Source: Xanthocytophaga flava
GTDB lineage: Bacteria > Bacteroidota > Bacteroidia > Cytophagales > 172606-1
Assembly: GCA_030068525.1 (NCBI GenBank)
Contig: JASJOS010000013.1
Span: forward strand, 124,001-188,000
Length of the DNA: 64,000 bases
Direction of reading: 5' to 3'
Shown: piece by piece, positions 56,389 to 64,000 of the stretch
Position numbering within the stretch: the first letter of the stretch is position 1
How the letters are laid out: each line of letters starts with the position of its first letter
Position numbers and translations under genes: made by a program
Notes under the pieces: generated by a model
What the model was told of the DNA's origin: nothing
What the model saw: the letters and a program-made list of their open reading frames with translations, nothing else
Databases searched by the model: none

Positions 56389-56829
56389 TTATGGATAAAA
56401 TGCACGTGATGAAAGTTGCCAGTATTGATTTACTTGCCCATAATATGCATCATCATTATATGCCTCATCACTATTGGTATTAGGCCAGTGATCTTTGTCA
56501 AATCCTGGAGAGTCTTTTACATATTCCTTACTTCTATCCAAAATAAAGCGTCTGCGAATGCCATCCAGAATCAATTCTGAAAAAGGAATAGCAAACAACT
56601 TACCTCCTAGTCCCAAAAATGATCCTGACTCCAATACTGCATATTCAATTTTTCCTGTCTGAATATTAACCATCAGATTCTGAATCATTCCTAACTCTTC
56701 GTCTACTCTATTAAATACACTATCTCCAATAATAGAAGTGGCAGTTAAACGCTGTACTGGAATATTAGCATCTGATCCTTCATGGTTACTACCTGTTTGA
56801 TTATCGGCTTCATAGCTTCCAATAGCCAT
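56389..56829 (-). CDS. PRC-barrel domain protein
   Basis: 146 aa from ATG at 56829. An in-frame GTG at 56835 is part of the Shine-Dalgarno sequence, so the ATG is chosen. The PRC-barrel is residues about 28-105 (STSIIGDSVFNRVDEELG-like start, IQTGKIEYAVLESGSFLG, KLFAIPFSELIL). The tail is Asp/Asn/Tyr-rich. PRC-barrel proteins of this small type are often stress-induced. It lies upstream of the glycan operon. The role is unknown. Confidence 0.82.
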   Translation of the reverse strand: MAIGSYEADNQTGSNHEGSDANIPVQRLTATSIIGDSVFNRVDEELGMIQNLMVNIQTGKIEYAVLESGSFLGLGGKLFAIPFSELILDGIRRRFILDRSKEYVKDSPGFDKDHWPNTNSDEAYNDDAYYGQVNQYWQLSSRAFYP

Positions 56830-56833
56830 AGTC

Positions 56834-56842
56834 ACCTCCTTT
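56834..56842 (-). promoter_or_regulatory. Perfect Shine-Dalgarno sequence of the PRC-barrel gene
   Basis: Minus-strand AAGGAGGTGA, with GGAGG five bases before the ATG. Most other starts in this window, as in Bacteroidota generally, lack such a site. Confidence 0.8.
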
Positions 56843-56864
56843 AGTTTAGTAAAATAAAATACAA

Positions 56865-56887
56865 AAGGCTACCTATGTGGTAGCCTT
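56865..56887 (-). other. Leader hairpin of the PRC-barrel gene
   Basis: AAGGCTACC and GGTAGCCTT arms with a 5-base loop, followed on the minus strand by a T-rich run, then the Shine-Dalgarno sequence. It looks like an attenuator or a leader terminator. Confidence 0.5.
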
Positions 56888-57449
56888 CGGTTAATCTTTT
56901 GTTCTTTCGCTGGCATTACCCAGTTCAAGTAAATGAGGATATATTCTCAGGTCTGACTTAAGAAAATGGATCTTTTTCATCAGAAAATGAATCTTACTTT
57001 TAGATACATTTCTTCTTACTTCTACCAGATAAATAATCTTAAACCAGCCACTCCTTCTAAATTATCTCTCCTTTCTCAGACTAACCCTTACAATAGATAA
57101 AACTTTATGCCTGAAGTACTTAGTAGCTCTTATACGTATGTCTTGGTATACACCGTCTCCTTATATTCTCAAAGTGTGGTATTTCCTACCCTGGCATGCA
57201 GAGAAATAGTTACAATAGAAACAATACAATGTATATGGGATCAACAACAATAGTTAACATAAAAACAGATATAAACACTTGGCTATTTTGAAACAGAAAG
57301 ATCAGGCAATGCAACAATTGTGTTTATTGTAGAAAACAATTATTTTCCTCTCTGCCACATACACTTGCAATTAAACTAACGTAACTAAACAGAGAAAAAT
57401 ACGTAAAATCACTTAGTAACCAATACAGGTTTTGAAGCCTGTTTTTAGT
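56888..57449. other. Intergenic region between divergent genes
   Basis: About 560 AT-rich bases with no gene seen. A small ACAGG/CCTGT hairpin with five T (57424-57445) lies directly before the response-regulator ATG. Confidence 0.5.
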
Positions 57450-57923
57450 ATGAATAGTACAGAACACATACATATTTTGATTGCAGAAGATGATGATGAT
57501 GATGTTTTTATGCTGGAAAATAGCTTACGTGAACAATTTCCTCATTGGCGGTATACGTTCTTTACAAATGGTCAAGAACTCTTGACATATCTCTCTTCTA
57601 AAACCACTCATGCAAATACGTTTCCAGGAAACAACACTGAAGAGACATCTACTATAATCTCTCTGATTATATTGGATATCAATATGCCCCGAAAAGATGG
57701 AATTCAAACAGTGAAAGAGATTCGTCAGTTGCCAGCATATGCGATGGTACCTGTTATTGGTTTTTCTACAACCAACTCTTTATTACAGGTAGAAGAATTT
57801 ATTAAACAGGGTGGCAATAGTTTTATGCAAAAGCCAGATAATTACAATGATTTTCACTTGTTGGTAGGGCAACTCCCATTGCTAATCAGCCAGGCATCCT
57901 CTGCCGATGGTTCTCAATCCTGA
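57450..57923 (+). CDS. Single-domain response regulator
   Basis: 157 aa from ATG at 57450; a TTG 18 bases upstream is less likely. CheY-like receiver: acidic pocket AEDDDDD near 12-18, phospho-acceptor Asp76 in ILDINMPRKDG, Thr in IGFSTTN and Lys in FMQKPDN. There is no output domain, as in the many Bacteroidota receivers that relay or sequester phosphate. No histidine kinase is adjacent, so the partner is unknown. Confidence 0.9.
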   Translation: MNSTEHIHILIAEDDDDDVFMLENSLREQFPHWRYTFFTNGQELLTYLSSKTTHANTFPGNNTEETSTIISLIILDINMPRKDGIQTVKEIRQLPAYAMVPVIGFSTTNSLLQVEEFIKQGGNSFMQKPDNYNDFHLLVGQLPLLISQASSADGSQS

Positions 57924-57938
57924 ATATATACAAAGAAA

Positions 57939-57986
57939 GGTTCTTATTCTGCCATCGGCATTATACATAATTATAGAATAAGAACC
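57939..57986. terminator. Bidirectional hairpin between response regulator and PD40-OmpA genes
   Basis: Perfect 12-base arms GGTTCTTATTCT and AGAATAAGAACC around a 24-base loop, T-rich after it on both strands. The loop is long for a terminator. Confidence 0.55.
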
Positions 57987-57997
57987 ATCCTGAAAAA

Positions 57998-60097
57998 TTA
58001 TTTCTTTAGAATAATAAATTCAACCCGACGGTTTTTCTTACGGGACACTTCGGAGGCGTTACTTGCCAGAGGTTGTGTCCCCCCATACGCTTTGTACTGA
58101 ATACGTTCTGGTGTTATTCCTTTCGATTCAAGATATTTCTTTACAGCAAGAACGCGATTCTTCGACAGCTCTATATTGAGCATAAAATCACCTTGATTGT
58201 CAGTATGTCCTTCCAGCCGTATTTCCATCTTTGGATTTTCCTTCATCACTGTAGCAACCCGATCCAATTCGACAAAAGAAGGCTCCAGCAAATCAAATTT
58301 TCCCTGTTCAAACATAATGTTGTTCAATACAACAGCTTTTCCAACCTCCAGATTTGCTATATCCAGTTTATTAGCAAGTGCGGGTGGTTCTGTTCCTGTT
58401 TTACTTAAGTAAATATCCTTCCGAATCTCTTTGTAAACAGAATCTTTTTCAAGCTTAATTTCGTCGGTATTTTGTGTATAACCAGATGAATTTACTACTA
58501 AAGCATATATCTCTTTTAGTGGTAATACCATTTTATATTCCCCTGTAGCAGTGTTGGCAGAAGCTTTTCCAGATTCTCCTTTCTGTTTTTTGGGACTGTA
58601 TTGCAACTCTGCCCCAATTGGTTTCTTAGTTTGTGCATCATATACAGTACCATATACCAGAGCAACAGGGTCAGGTTGTAACTGCTTAGTTAACTCAACT
58701 CTAAATATATCATTTCCTCCAAATGAGTTCTTAGCAGATACAAAATAGGCATAATCACCTGATGCAGGTAGGGTAAAGTATCCATCCCATGCATCCGAGT
58801 TGATAGCAGGTCCCAGATTCTGAGGTTCGCTCCACTTAGTCCAGCTTTCATCCAGTCGTCTGGTCGCAAAAATATCCATACTTCCATAACCACTCAATCC
58901 GGGAGTAGAGTAATACATAGTGACGCCATCAGAGGCAATGAATGGAGAAGTTTCTGCATCAGCAGTATTGATTACACCTCCCATATTTTTAGGTTCGCTC
59001 CATACTCCGTTGGATTGCAGAAACGAAACATAGAGATCTTTTGAACCATAGGAATCTTCCCGTTGTGCAGTCATTACAAGCACCTGGCCACTCTGCGCCA
59101 AAGAAAACTCAGCAAAGTCATTGTCATTGTAATATTTCTGGATTTGAACTTGTTCAGGAAATCCCCATAGCTGTCCGTTTTTTCGTGTTACAGACAAACC
59201 TTTGTAGAGTTTAATCCGGCTTGTATCCTGTTTATCACGTCGATAAATATTGTTTAGCAGCATGGTACTTCCATCAGGAGTAATTGAGAACGAAGAATTG
59301 TGTTCAGGCGTATTAATAGGACTTGGCATCCGGCGAGCAGTACCAAACGTTTTGGAAGCAGTCAATTCAGCATACCAGACATCCTGATTATCGGGTTGCT
59401 CAGGACGGGTAAAATACAATGTCTTTCCATCTGGAGCTATGACAGGACAGATTTCTTCATAAACAGAATTTACTCCCCTACCTAAGTTTTCTCTTTTTAG
59501 CTCTTTGGGAGTATCCGGACTTAGATTAATCTGAGCTTTTACTGGTGTAGAAAGAGAAGAAATAGCCACAGCATCGATCTGATTCCAACCTGGAATACGG
59601 CTGGTATTCAGCATAATCTTCAAAGAAGTTACCATAAAAGGAGTTTCTTTTATAAAGATATTCGACATCCTTCCTACTAATGGCAATGTATCTTTGGTAT
59701 TGGTATATAACAAATATTCTTTGTCATTACTATCATATCCATAAATACGGGTAATACTTCCTGCATTATAATTCTCTGCTACAGCTATCTGCTTGACCTT
59801 CATAGGCTTGTTATATCCTACTTTGATCCATTCTTCTGTGATATTCCCTTCTGTAGAAGGAGACCAGGCACAGGCACTATTTCCAAAATTGGGTAATTTG
59901 CTGGGTTTGCCAAGAATCTGCTGTGCACCATATTGTTTGGGAGTTTTGGCATGCACCAGTTCAGAAGAAAATCCAATAACTCGTGAAGCCCATTGTACTT
60001 GTTGGGCTAAAGCTGTACCTATACCAAAAGAGAATAGCAAAATCACACAGATAAGCCGGACTCCCTTGCCGAAGAATGATCGATAATGTTTTCTCAC
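57998..60097 (-). CDS. PD40/OmpA envelope protein
   Basis: 699 aa with a signal peptide (about 1-31). Domain order: a discoidin-like (F5/8 type C) fold near 45-185, PD40 propeller repeats near 215-475 (PDGKTLYFTRPE, PDGSTMLLNN, SDGVTMYYSTPG), a carboxypeptidase-regulatory domain near 480-560, and an OmpA peptidoglycan-binding domain 588-699 (GHTDNQGD and NRRVEFIIL). This order recalls PorE-like type IX secretion proteins but without TPR repeats. It probably links the outer membrane or a surface machine to peptidoglycan. Monocistronic. Confidence 0.88.
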   Translation of the reverse strand: MRKHYRSFFGKGVRLICVILLFSFGIGTALAQQVQWASRVIGFSSELVHAKTPKQYGAQQILGKPSKLPNFGNSACAWSPSTEGNITEEWIKVGYNKPMKVKQIAVAENYNAGSITRIYGYDSNDKEYLLYTNTKDTLPLVGRMSNIFIKETPFMVTSLKIMLNTSRIPGWNQIDAVAISSLSTPVKAQINLSPDTPKELKRENLGRGVNSVYEEICPVIAPDGKTLYFTRPEQPDNQDVWYAELTASKTFGTARRMPSPINTPEHNSSFSITPDGSTMLLNNIYRRDKQDTSRIKLYKGLSVTRKNGQLWGFPEQVQIQKYYNDNDFAEFSLAQSGQVLVMTAQREDSYGSKDLYVSFLQSNGVWSEPKNMGGVINTADAETSPFIASDGVTMYYSTPGLSGYGSMDIFATRRLDESWTKWSEPQNLGPAINSDAWDGYFTLPASGDYAYFVSAKNSFGGNDIFRVELTKQLQPDPVALVYGTVYDAQTKKPIGAELQYSPKKQKGESGKASANTATGEYKMVLPLKEIYALVVNSSGYTQNTDEIKLEKDSVYKEIRKDIYLSKTGTEPPALANKLDIANLEVGKAVVLNNIMFEQGKFDLLEPSFVELDRVATVMKENPKMEIRLEGHTDNQGDFMLNIELSKNRVLAVKKYLESKGITPERIQYKAYGGTQPLASNASEVSRKKNRRVEFIILKK

Positions 60098-60255
60098 AGT
60101 TGTAAGCGGGTATACAATTTACTAAAATGAGCGTAAAGCACTATTCCGATTTCTGTATACCAATTGGCTGTCTCACAGAAGTCAGAATTAGTGAATATTC
60201 CTTTGTATCAACCTCTTGAATTTCTATAATTCAATCCAACGTCAGAGTTACACCT

Positions 60256-62484
60256 CTAAGGCTGATATACAAACTTTTGTATGGGTGATTCTATACCTGT
60301 GATATAAAAATTCTTGGACGAATTAAAATACAATCTGTCATAGATAACTGGCAGCACATCATATCCTTTGTTATCAGATAAGCCTAATTTATTATTTTTT
60401 CCCAACATAACAAACCCATTATCATTATCTGCCACAAGATCATATCTGGGAGGAAAAATCTCTCTGCCTGAAGCATCAGCCAAACCTTTTTTTCCATTCA
60501 AACTGATTGTATATCGCCCGGTAGGCTGCCAGTTTACCCCATCATAATTACATTTTAAAATCTCTTTCCCTGTCTTTGAAGCCAATCCCCATTTGCCATT
60601 TTTCTTTACAGGAGCAGCCCCATGTTCAAATTGCCCGACAGCTTCATAATTGGGTTGAATGACCAACTCTTCTGCTTTATTGATAAAGCCCCATTTCCCA
60701 AGAATCTTCACAGCAGCCATATTCTCAGAGAAATTACCTATGCCTTCGTAGCGGTTTGCTATCCGAAGTTTACCATTCTTATCTACAAAACCATATTTGT
60801 TTTTCAATTTTATTCCAACCCTCTCATTTTTCATAACCAACAATTCTTCATATAAAGGAGAAGGCTTTAGAATTACCCGCCCCTGAAGGTTTATCAATCC
60901 TTTATTTTTCTTTTGAAATACGGTCAGGACACTGTCTTCAGTAAAATCTGAGATATAATCATATTGCACAGGGATTACCTCTTTGCCACGTGAGTTCCAG
61001 ACTCCATACTTTCCCTTGGCAATAACTCTCAGATAATTATGTATGGGCTCTACCATATCAGCCTCTATCAGCATTTCTTTCGTTAGAATCGAAATCAGCC
61101 CGGAACGCCCCCCTGTATAATATTGTGCGATATATTCATTGACAATCCGCAAATTATCAAATACAGGTTCGATAGCCCAGGAACCACGAAGATTAACCAG
61201 ACCTACCTGTTTTTGTCTGTATGCCACAGCGTATAGATTCTGAATATCTCCTAGTTGCGTAAATGTCTGATCCCCGACAGGTTGTCCTGTTGCATCAAGC
61301 AATTGCCAAAGGGTATCTTTTCTGGCAGTAAACATACCATAACGTTGTACCCGAATTGTATCGTATTGAGAGGGAACAATGGTACGATTGGCTTTATTTA
61401 ATACTCCCCATTTACCATTGGACTGCACCCGAAGCAACAATGTAGCTGTATCAATGTCTATCTTCTGGTATTGCAAGGGAATCATCACATTACCTTTTGA
61501 GTTAATTACACCATAAGTGTCTTTTTCCCGTACAATAGCCATTTCCTTTACAAATGGCTGAATTTCATCATACAATGGCTGCGTAATACGCCCCCCCTTT
61601 TCATCCAGCAAACCAACTTTTCCTTCAATCTGATAACTGTATAAAACCGGATGTACTGGACGTACATCCTCATATTCCATCGTTAAAAGAGTTTGTTGTT
61701 TCTGATCTACCACCTTCCATTGAATAAATGGTAAAAGATCATAGGAGCGTGTAGCTTTCTTAACAATATCCCGATAAGCGGGTTTTACAACCATTTTTCC
61801 AGCAGCATTCACAATACCCCATTTTCCATTTACTTTTACACAAGCCAGTTCAGCATCAAACTCTTTGATATTATCGTATTTCCCACCAAATAACGACTTT
61901 CCAGAAGCATCGAAAGCTTCCCAACGTGCAGATTGGTCTTTTCCAATAAATAGCTGAAAGTTAGAATGCCGAATAGCCGAAAAATTTAAAGGAATAATAA
62001 CTTTACCAGTCGGGTCAAGTAAACCGAAACTAACCTTACTGCTTTCGCCTTTACCACTAAGTTCTATACCTGCAATAAAATACCGGTAGTTAGGCTCTGG
62101 AGTAAAGTACTGATATTGAGGAGGCACAATCTGGTCTCCTTTTTCATTTATGAGTCCATGCAATAGTTCTGTATTGTTCCCTCGAATGGTTACAACAGCC
62201 AGCCCATTCCGAAAAATACTAATGTTAGAGAAGGATTTTTTTGTCAGAAATTTACCTCGGGTATTAATCAAATACCATCCTCCTTTCCAGATAACCCGGG
62301 CAGATCCATTATTAAAAGGAAACGCCTGATCAAACTGTGCAGGAATTACATACTTACCTTCTGCATCTTTGTAACCATATAATCCAGACGGATCTTTTGC
62401 CACAGTGGGAATATTATCAGCAAAAGCATTAGAAGAAACAATAAAACAAAGTATAAAAACGAATCTCAAGAAATAACTAGTCAT
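60256..62484 (-). CDS. Secreted WG-repeat protein with about 20 repeats
   Basis: 742 aa from ATG at 62484, which opens on a signal peptide (MTSYFLRFVFILCFIVSSNAFA); a TTG at 62565 is less likely. The rest is about 20 tandem WG repeats of about 35 residues, each with a GKWGxxNxxGK-like turn and a IPxxYD-like end (GKWGIVNAAGKMVVKPAY, GKYGVWNSRGKEVIPVQY, GKKGLADASGREIFPPRY). No catalytic residues. Such proteins are usually periplasmic or surface-bound with unknown binding partners. A promoter ending seven bases before the ATG suggests a near-leaderless mRNA. Confidence 0.87.
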   Translation of the reverse strand: MTSYFLRFVFILCFIVSSNAFADNIPTVAKDPSGLYGYKDAEGKYVIPAQFDQAFPFNNGSARVIWKGGWYLINTRGKFLTKKSFSNISIFRNGLAVVTIRGNNTELLHGLINEKGDQIVPPQYQYFTPEPNYRYFIAGIELSGKGESSKVSFGLLDPTGKVIIPLNFSAIRHSNFQLFIGKDQSARWEAFDASGKSLFGGKYDNIKEFDAELACVKVNGKWGIVNAAGKMVVKPAYRDIVKKATRSYDLLPFIQWKVVDQKQQTLLTMEYEDVRPVHPVLYSYQIEGKVGLLDEKGGRITQPLYDEIQPFVKEMAIVREKDTYGVINSKGNVMIPLQYQKIDIDTATLLLRVQSNGKWGVLNKANRTIVPSQYDTIRVQRYGMFTARKDTLWQLLDATGQPVGDQTFTQLGDIQNLYAVAYRQKQVGLVNLRGSWAIEPVFDNLRIVNEYIAQYYTGGRSGLISILTKEMLIEADMVEPIHNYLRVIAKGKYGVWNSRGKEVIPVQYDYISDFTEDSVLTVFQKKNKGLINLQGRVILKPSPLYEELLVMKNERVGIKLKNKYGFVDKNGKLRIANRYEGIGNFSENMAAVKILGKWGFINKAEELVIQPNYEAVGQFEHGAAPVKKNGKWGLASKTGKEILKCNYDGVNWQPTGRYTISLNGKKGLADASGREIFPPRYDLVADNDNGFVMLGKNNKLGLSDNKGYDVLPVIYDRLYFNSSKNFYITGIESPIQKFVYQP

Positions 62485-62490
62485 AGTCCA

Positions 62491-62519
62491 CAAAAATACA
62501 CGATAATCCCCAGTTTCAA
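62491..62519 (-). promoter_or_regulatory. Candidate promoter of the WG-repeat gene
   Basis: Minus-strand TTG (62517-62519), 18 bases, TATTTTTG (62491-62498). The expected start of transcription falls within a few bases of the ATG. Confidence 0.45.
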
Positions 62520-62764
62520 AATAGAGTGGTACCTGTTCAGCCCTCATTTTCTTAGCATTACCCAAATCTATCTGGAAGATTTAACGTCAAAATGTAAAAA
62601 TAGTATGCCACTTATCATATAACTTATACTGGTATTACTATTTTGGGTTATTGAGATATGATATAATGAGTATATATACGAAAACAAAAACATTGTGTTG
62701 AGAAAAAGTATTCTCTGTATTCAATCAACTTAAAACAAATGCCATAAACTTTAATCCGTTAAAT

Positions 62765-62806
62765 AAAAACGCCATAGAATCATGAATCTATGGCGTTTTT
62801 ATTTTT
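62765..62806 (-). terminator. Terminator of the right-edge gene
   Basis: AAAAACGCCATAGA and TCTATGGCGTTTTT arms around an 8-base loop; T-rich on both sides. Confidence 0.85.
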
Positions 62807-62827
62807 GTGTTAATCAATAGCGTTACC

Positions 62828-64000
62828 TTATTCCAGCAAGGATGATACCTCCATCGAAATATCATCTCTATGTTCTTCCAGTTTCAGATCTCGCAGTGCT
62901 TTTGCAAACTGTTCTGTTAATGGCTTTCCTTTACGAATTTTCTTTTCTGTCATTCTTACCAGTGAAGCCTCTGTATCTATTTGTTTTTCGTTTAGCGGTT
63001 GCAAACCACTGATAGCAATATACCATTCATCATTTTCAGACTTCTTGTATTTGTAGAAATACACATATCCTTTTTTAAGGCTATATCCGGTCACCTGTTT
63101 ATTTATAAAGACCAGCGTATCTGTTGTAGTATTATATCCTCTTTGCTGATACAATAAACTTCGGGCAATCAACTCCTGTGAAGCATATCGTTTTGGAAAT
63201 TTATCCAATCGGTTGATGCTTTGTAGCTTTGTATACAAAAGTGCCCTGTATTTGTTATCTGAGGCTAATTGTTCAAGCAAGCTATCAGATACATTCTGTT
63301 TGTTTTTCAACAATACTTTCACTACCTCAATTACCGTTGAATTATCACTGGATTGTAGTAACCGCCCAAATAATCTGTCAACGTTTTTATTCTGATCCCG
63401 GTATGGAGCCAGCAAAGTGGCAAAATTGGTTAATCCAGAATTAGTGTCTCCCTCATATTCATAATAGGAATCCTCATCTTCAGATTCTTCAGCCATTTTC
63501 CGTTCTTCCTCCTGTGCAAAATGTCTTTTGGTGGCAATACGGGCATCATAAATCATTTGTCCCAGATACGAGTCGTAGGTCTTGGAATTAACAAAACTAC
63601 TATCAACTAACATAGCCAGTGTACCATATACCGGATCTCTGTAATCAGACAAGGAAGCCAGTTTCAACAGATCAGGAAAAAGATGTTTTGTCAAGGCGAG
63701 TGAATCCCGTAACGGATAAAATAATCCATTAAGATCTGTTTGAGAATTAAAAATGGGTGGCTCGTTTAAAACAATCTCTTTAAAAACAGTATAAGCTTCC
63801 TGAGTCTTTTGTAATGTTAAGGCATTGAGAATAGCATATTGTAATGTAGTAGTATCATTTGTATTCTGATAGGCAGATTTCAGAAAAGGTAAAATTTGTG
63901 GATGGTGCAATGTACCTAATTGTCCTATCAACAATCGTTTAGTATCCAGATAGCCTTTTTCTTTGGCATTGGCCTGTTGAATAAGTTGAATCAGACGAGG
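62828..64000 (-). CDS. HEAT-repeat-like protein, 5-prime end beyond the window
   Basis: The frame is open from its stop at 62828 to the right edge (390 codons in view), so the start lies outside. An internal TTG near 63934 is not a convincing start. Helical repeats (QLGTLHHPQILPFLKSAYQN, ALNALTLQKTQEAYTVFK) suggest a HEAT-like solenoid in the part seen; an acidic Glu/Asp/Tyr-rich stretch lies near the middle (EESEDEDSYYEYEGD). I cannot name the family. A terminator follows. Confidence 0.7.
   Translation of the reverse strand, partial: PRLIQLIQQANAKEKGYLDTKRLLIGQLGTLHHPQILPFLKSAYQNTNDTTTLQYAILNALTLQKTQEAYTVFKEIVLNEPPIFNSQTDLNGLFYPLRDSLALTKHLFPDLLKLASLSDYRDPVYGTLAMLVDSSFVNSKTYDSYLGQMIYDARIATKRHFAQEEERKMAEESEDEDSYYEYEGDTNSGLTNFATLLAPYRDQNKNVDRLFGRLLQSSDNSTVIEVVKVLLKNKQNVSDSLLEQLASDNKYRALLYTKLQSINRLDKFPKRYASQELIARSLLYQQRGYNTTTDTLVFINKQVTGYSLKKGYVYFYKYKKSENDEWYIAISGLQPLNEKQIDTEASLVRMTEKKIRKGKPLTEQFAKALRDLKLEEHRDDISMEVSSLLE

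Noticed and set aside
1-64000. CRISPR arrays, tRNA or rRNA genes, intact transposases, prophage genes
   Set aside because: None found on reading the intergenic stretches; no spaced repeats, cloverleaf-like segments or phage structural proteins were seen.

Overview
The window reads as chromosomal DNA of a free-living Bacteroidota bacterium, most likely a member of the Cytophagales. The signs are a TonB-dependent receptor with an N-terminal carboxypeptidase-regulatory domain, a GH97 glycosidase, LytS/LytTR signalling, PD40-OmpA and WG-repeat proteins, AT-rich leaders that mostly lack Shine-Dalgarno sequences, and several promoters of the Bacteroidota type (TTG, 18-20 bases, TAnnTTTG). G+C in coding samples is mostly 43-48 percent. 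I found no tRNA, rRNA, CRISPR array, intact transposase or prophage. The genus is not determined from the sequence.

Layout. 1-6.3 kb: parE, pheA and parC in a row (topoisomerase IV around a phenylalanine-biosynthesis gene). 6.3-12.6 kb, minus strand: an Fe(II)/2-oxoglutarate oxygenase fused to a seven-bladed WD40 propeller, a TerB-like protein, an acyl-CoA ligase, a MscS channel and xylose isomerase. 12.9-16.7 kb: a siderophore-type TonB receptor plus a PepSY membrane protein, preceded by two near-identical operator-like palindromes that bracket a promoter. 17-23 kb: hypotheticals, a gamma-glutamylcyclotransferase-like protein and an S9 oligopeptidase. 23-25 kb: a Panacea-domain protein, a coiled-coil/membrane protein and a DUF6602 nuclease-like protein, a possible toxin-antitoxin or defence island. 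25-30.8 kb: valS, a MITE-like element, an SDR and an AI-2E family permease. 30.9-33.8 kb: a LACTB-like serine hydrolase translationally coupled to a LytS/LytTR two-component pair, with a 52-base palindrome next to the first start codon. 35-43 kb: GH97, an AraC regulator, an ABC exporter and a CPA1 antiporter.

43-56 kb is a carbohydrate region. A glycogen-debranching-type enzyme and a GT4 are followed by a general-stress YdaT-like gene. Then two convergent gene sets follow: carbamoyltransferase, GT2 and GT9 on the plus strand, and two GT4-type transferases, a GmhB-like phosphatase and GT9 on the minus strand. Together they suggest a carbamoylated, possibly heptose-containing glycan. The set has no polymerase, flippase or exporter of its own. 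A PRC-barrel gene with an unusually perfect Shine-Dalgarno sequence closes it. 57-64 kb holds a response regulator, a PD40-OmpA envelope protein, a WG-repeat protein of about 20 repeats, and a repeat protein cut by the right edge.

Most promising for new biology: the Panacea/membrane/DUF6602 island, the oxygenase-WD40 fusion, the convergent glycan cluster, the paired palindromes at the TonB receptor, and the long palindrome before the LACTB-like operon. All functions are read from motifs and domain resemblance by eye; no database search was run.
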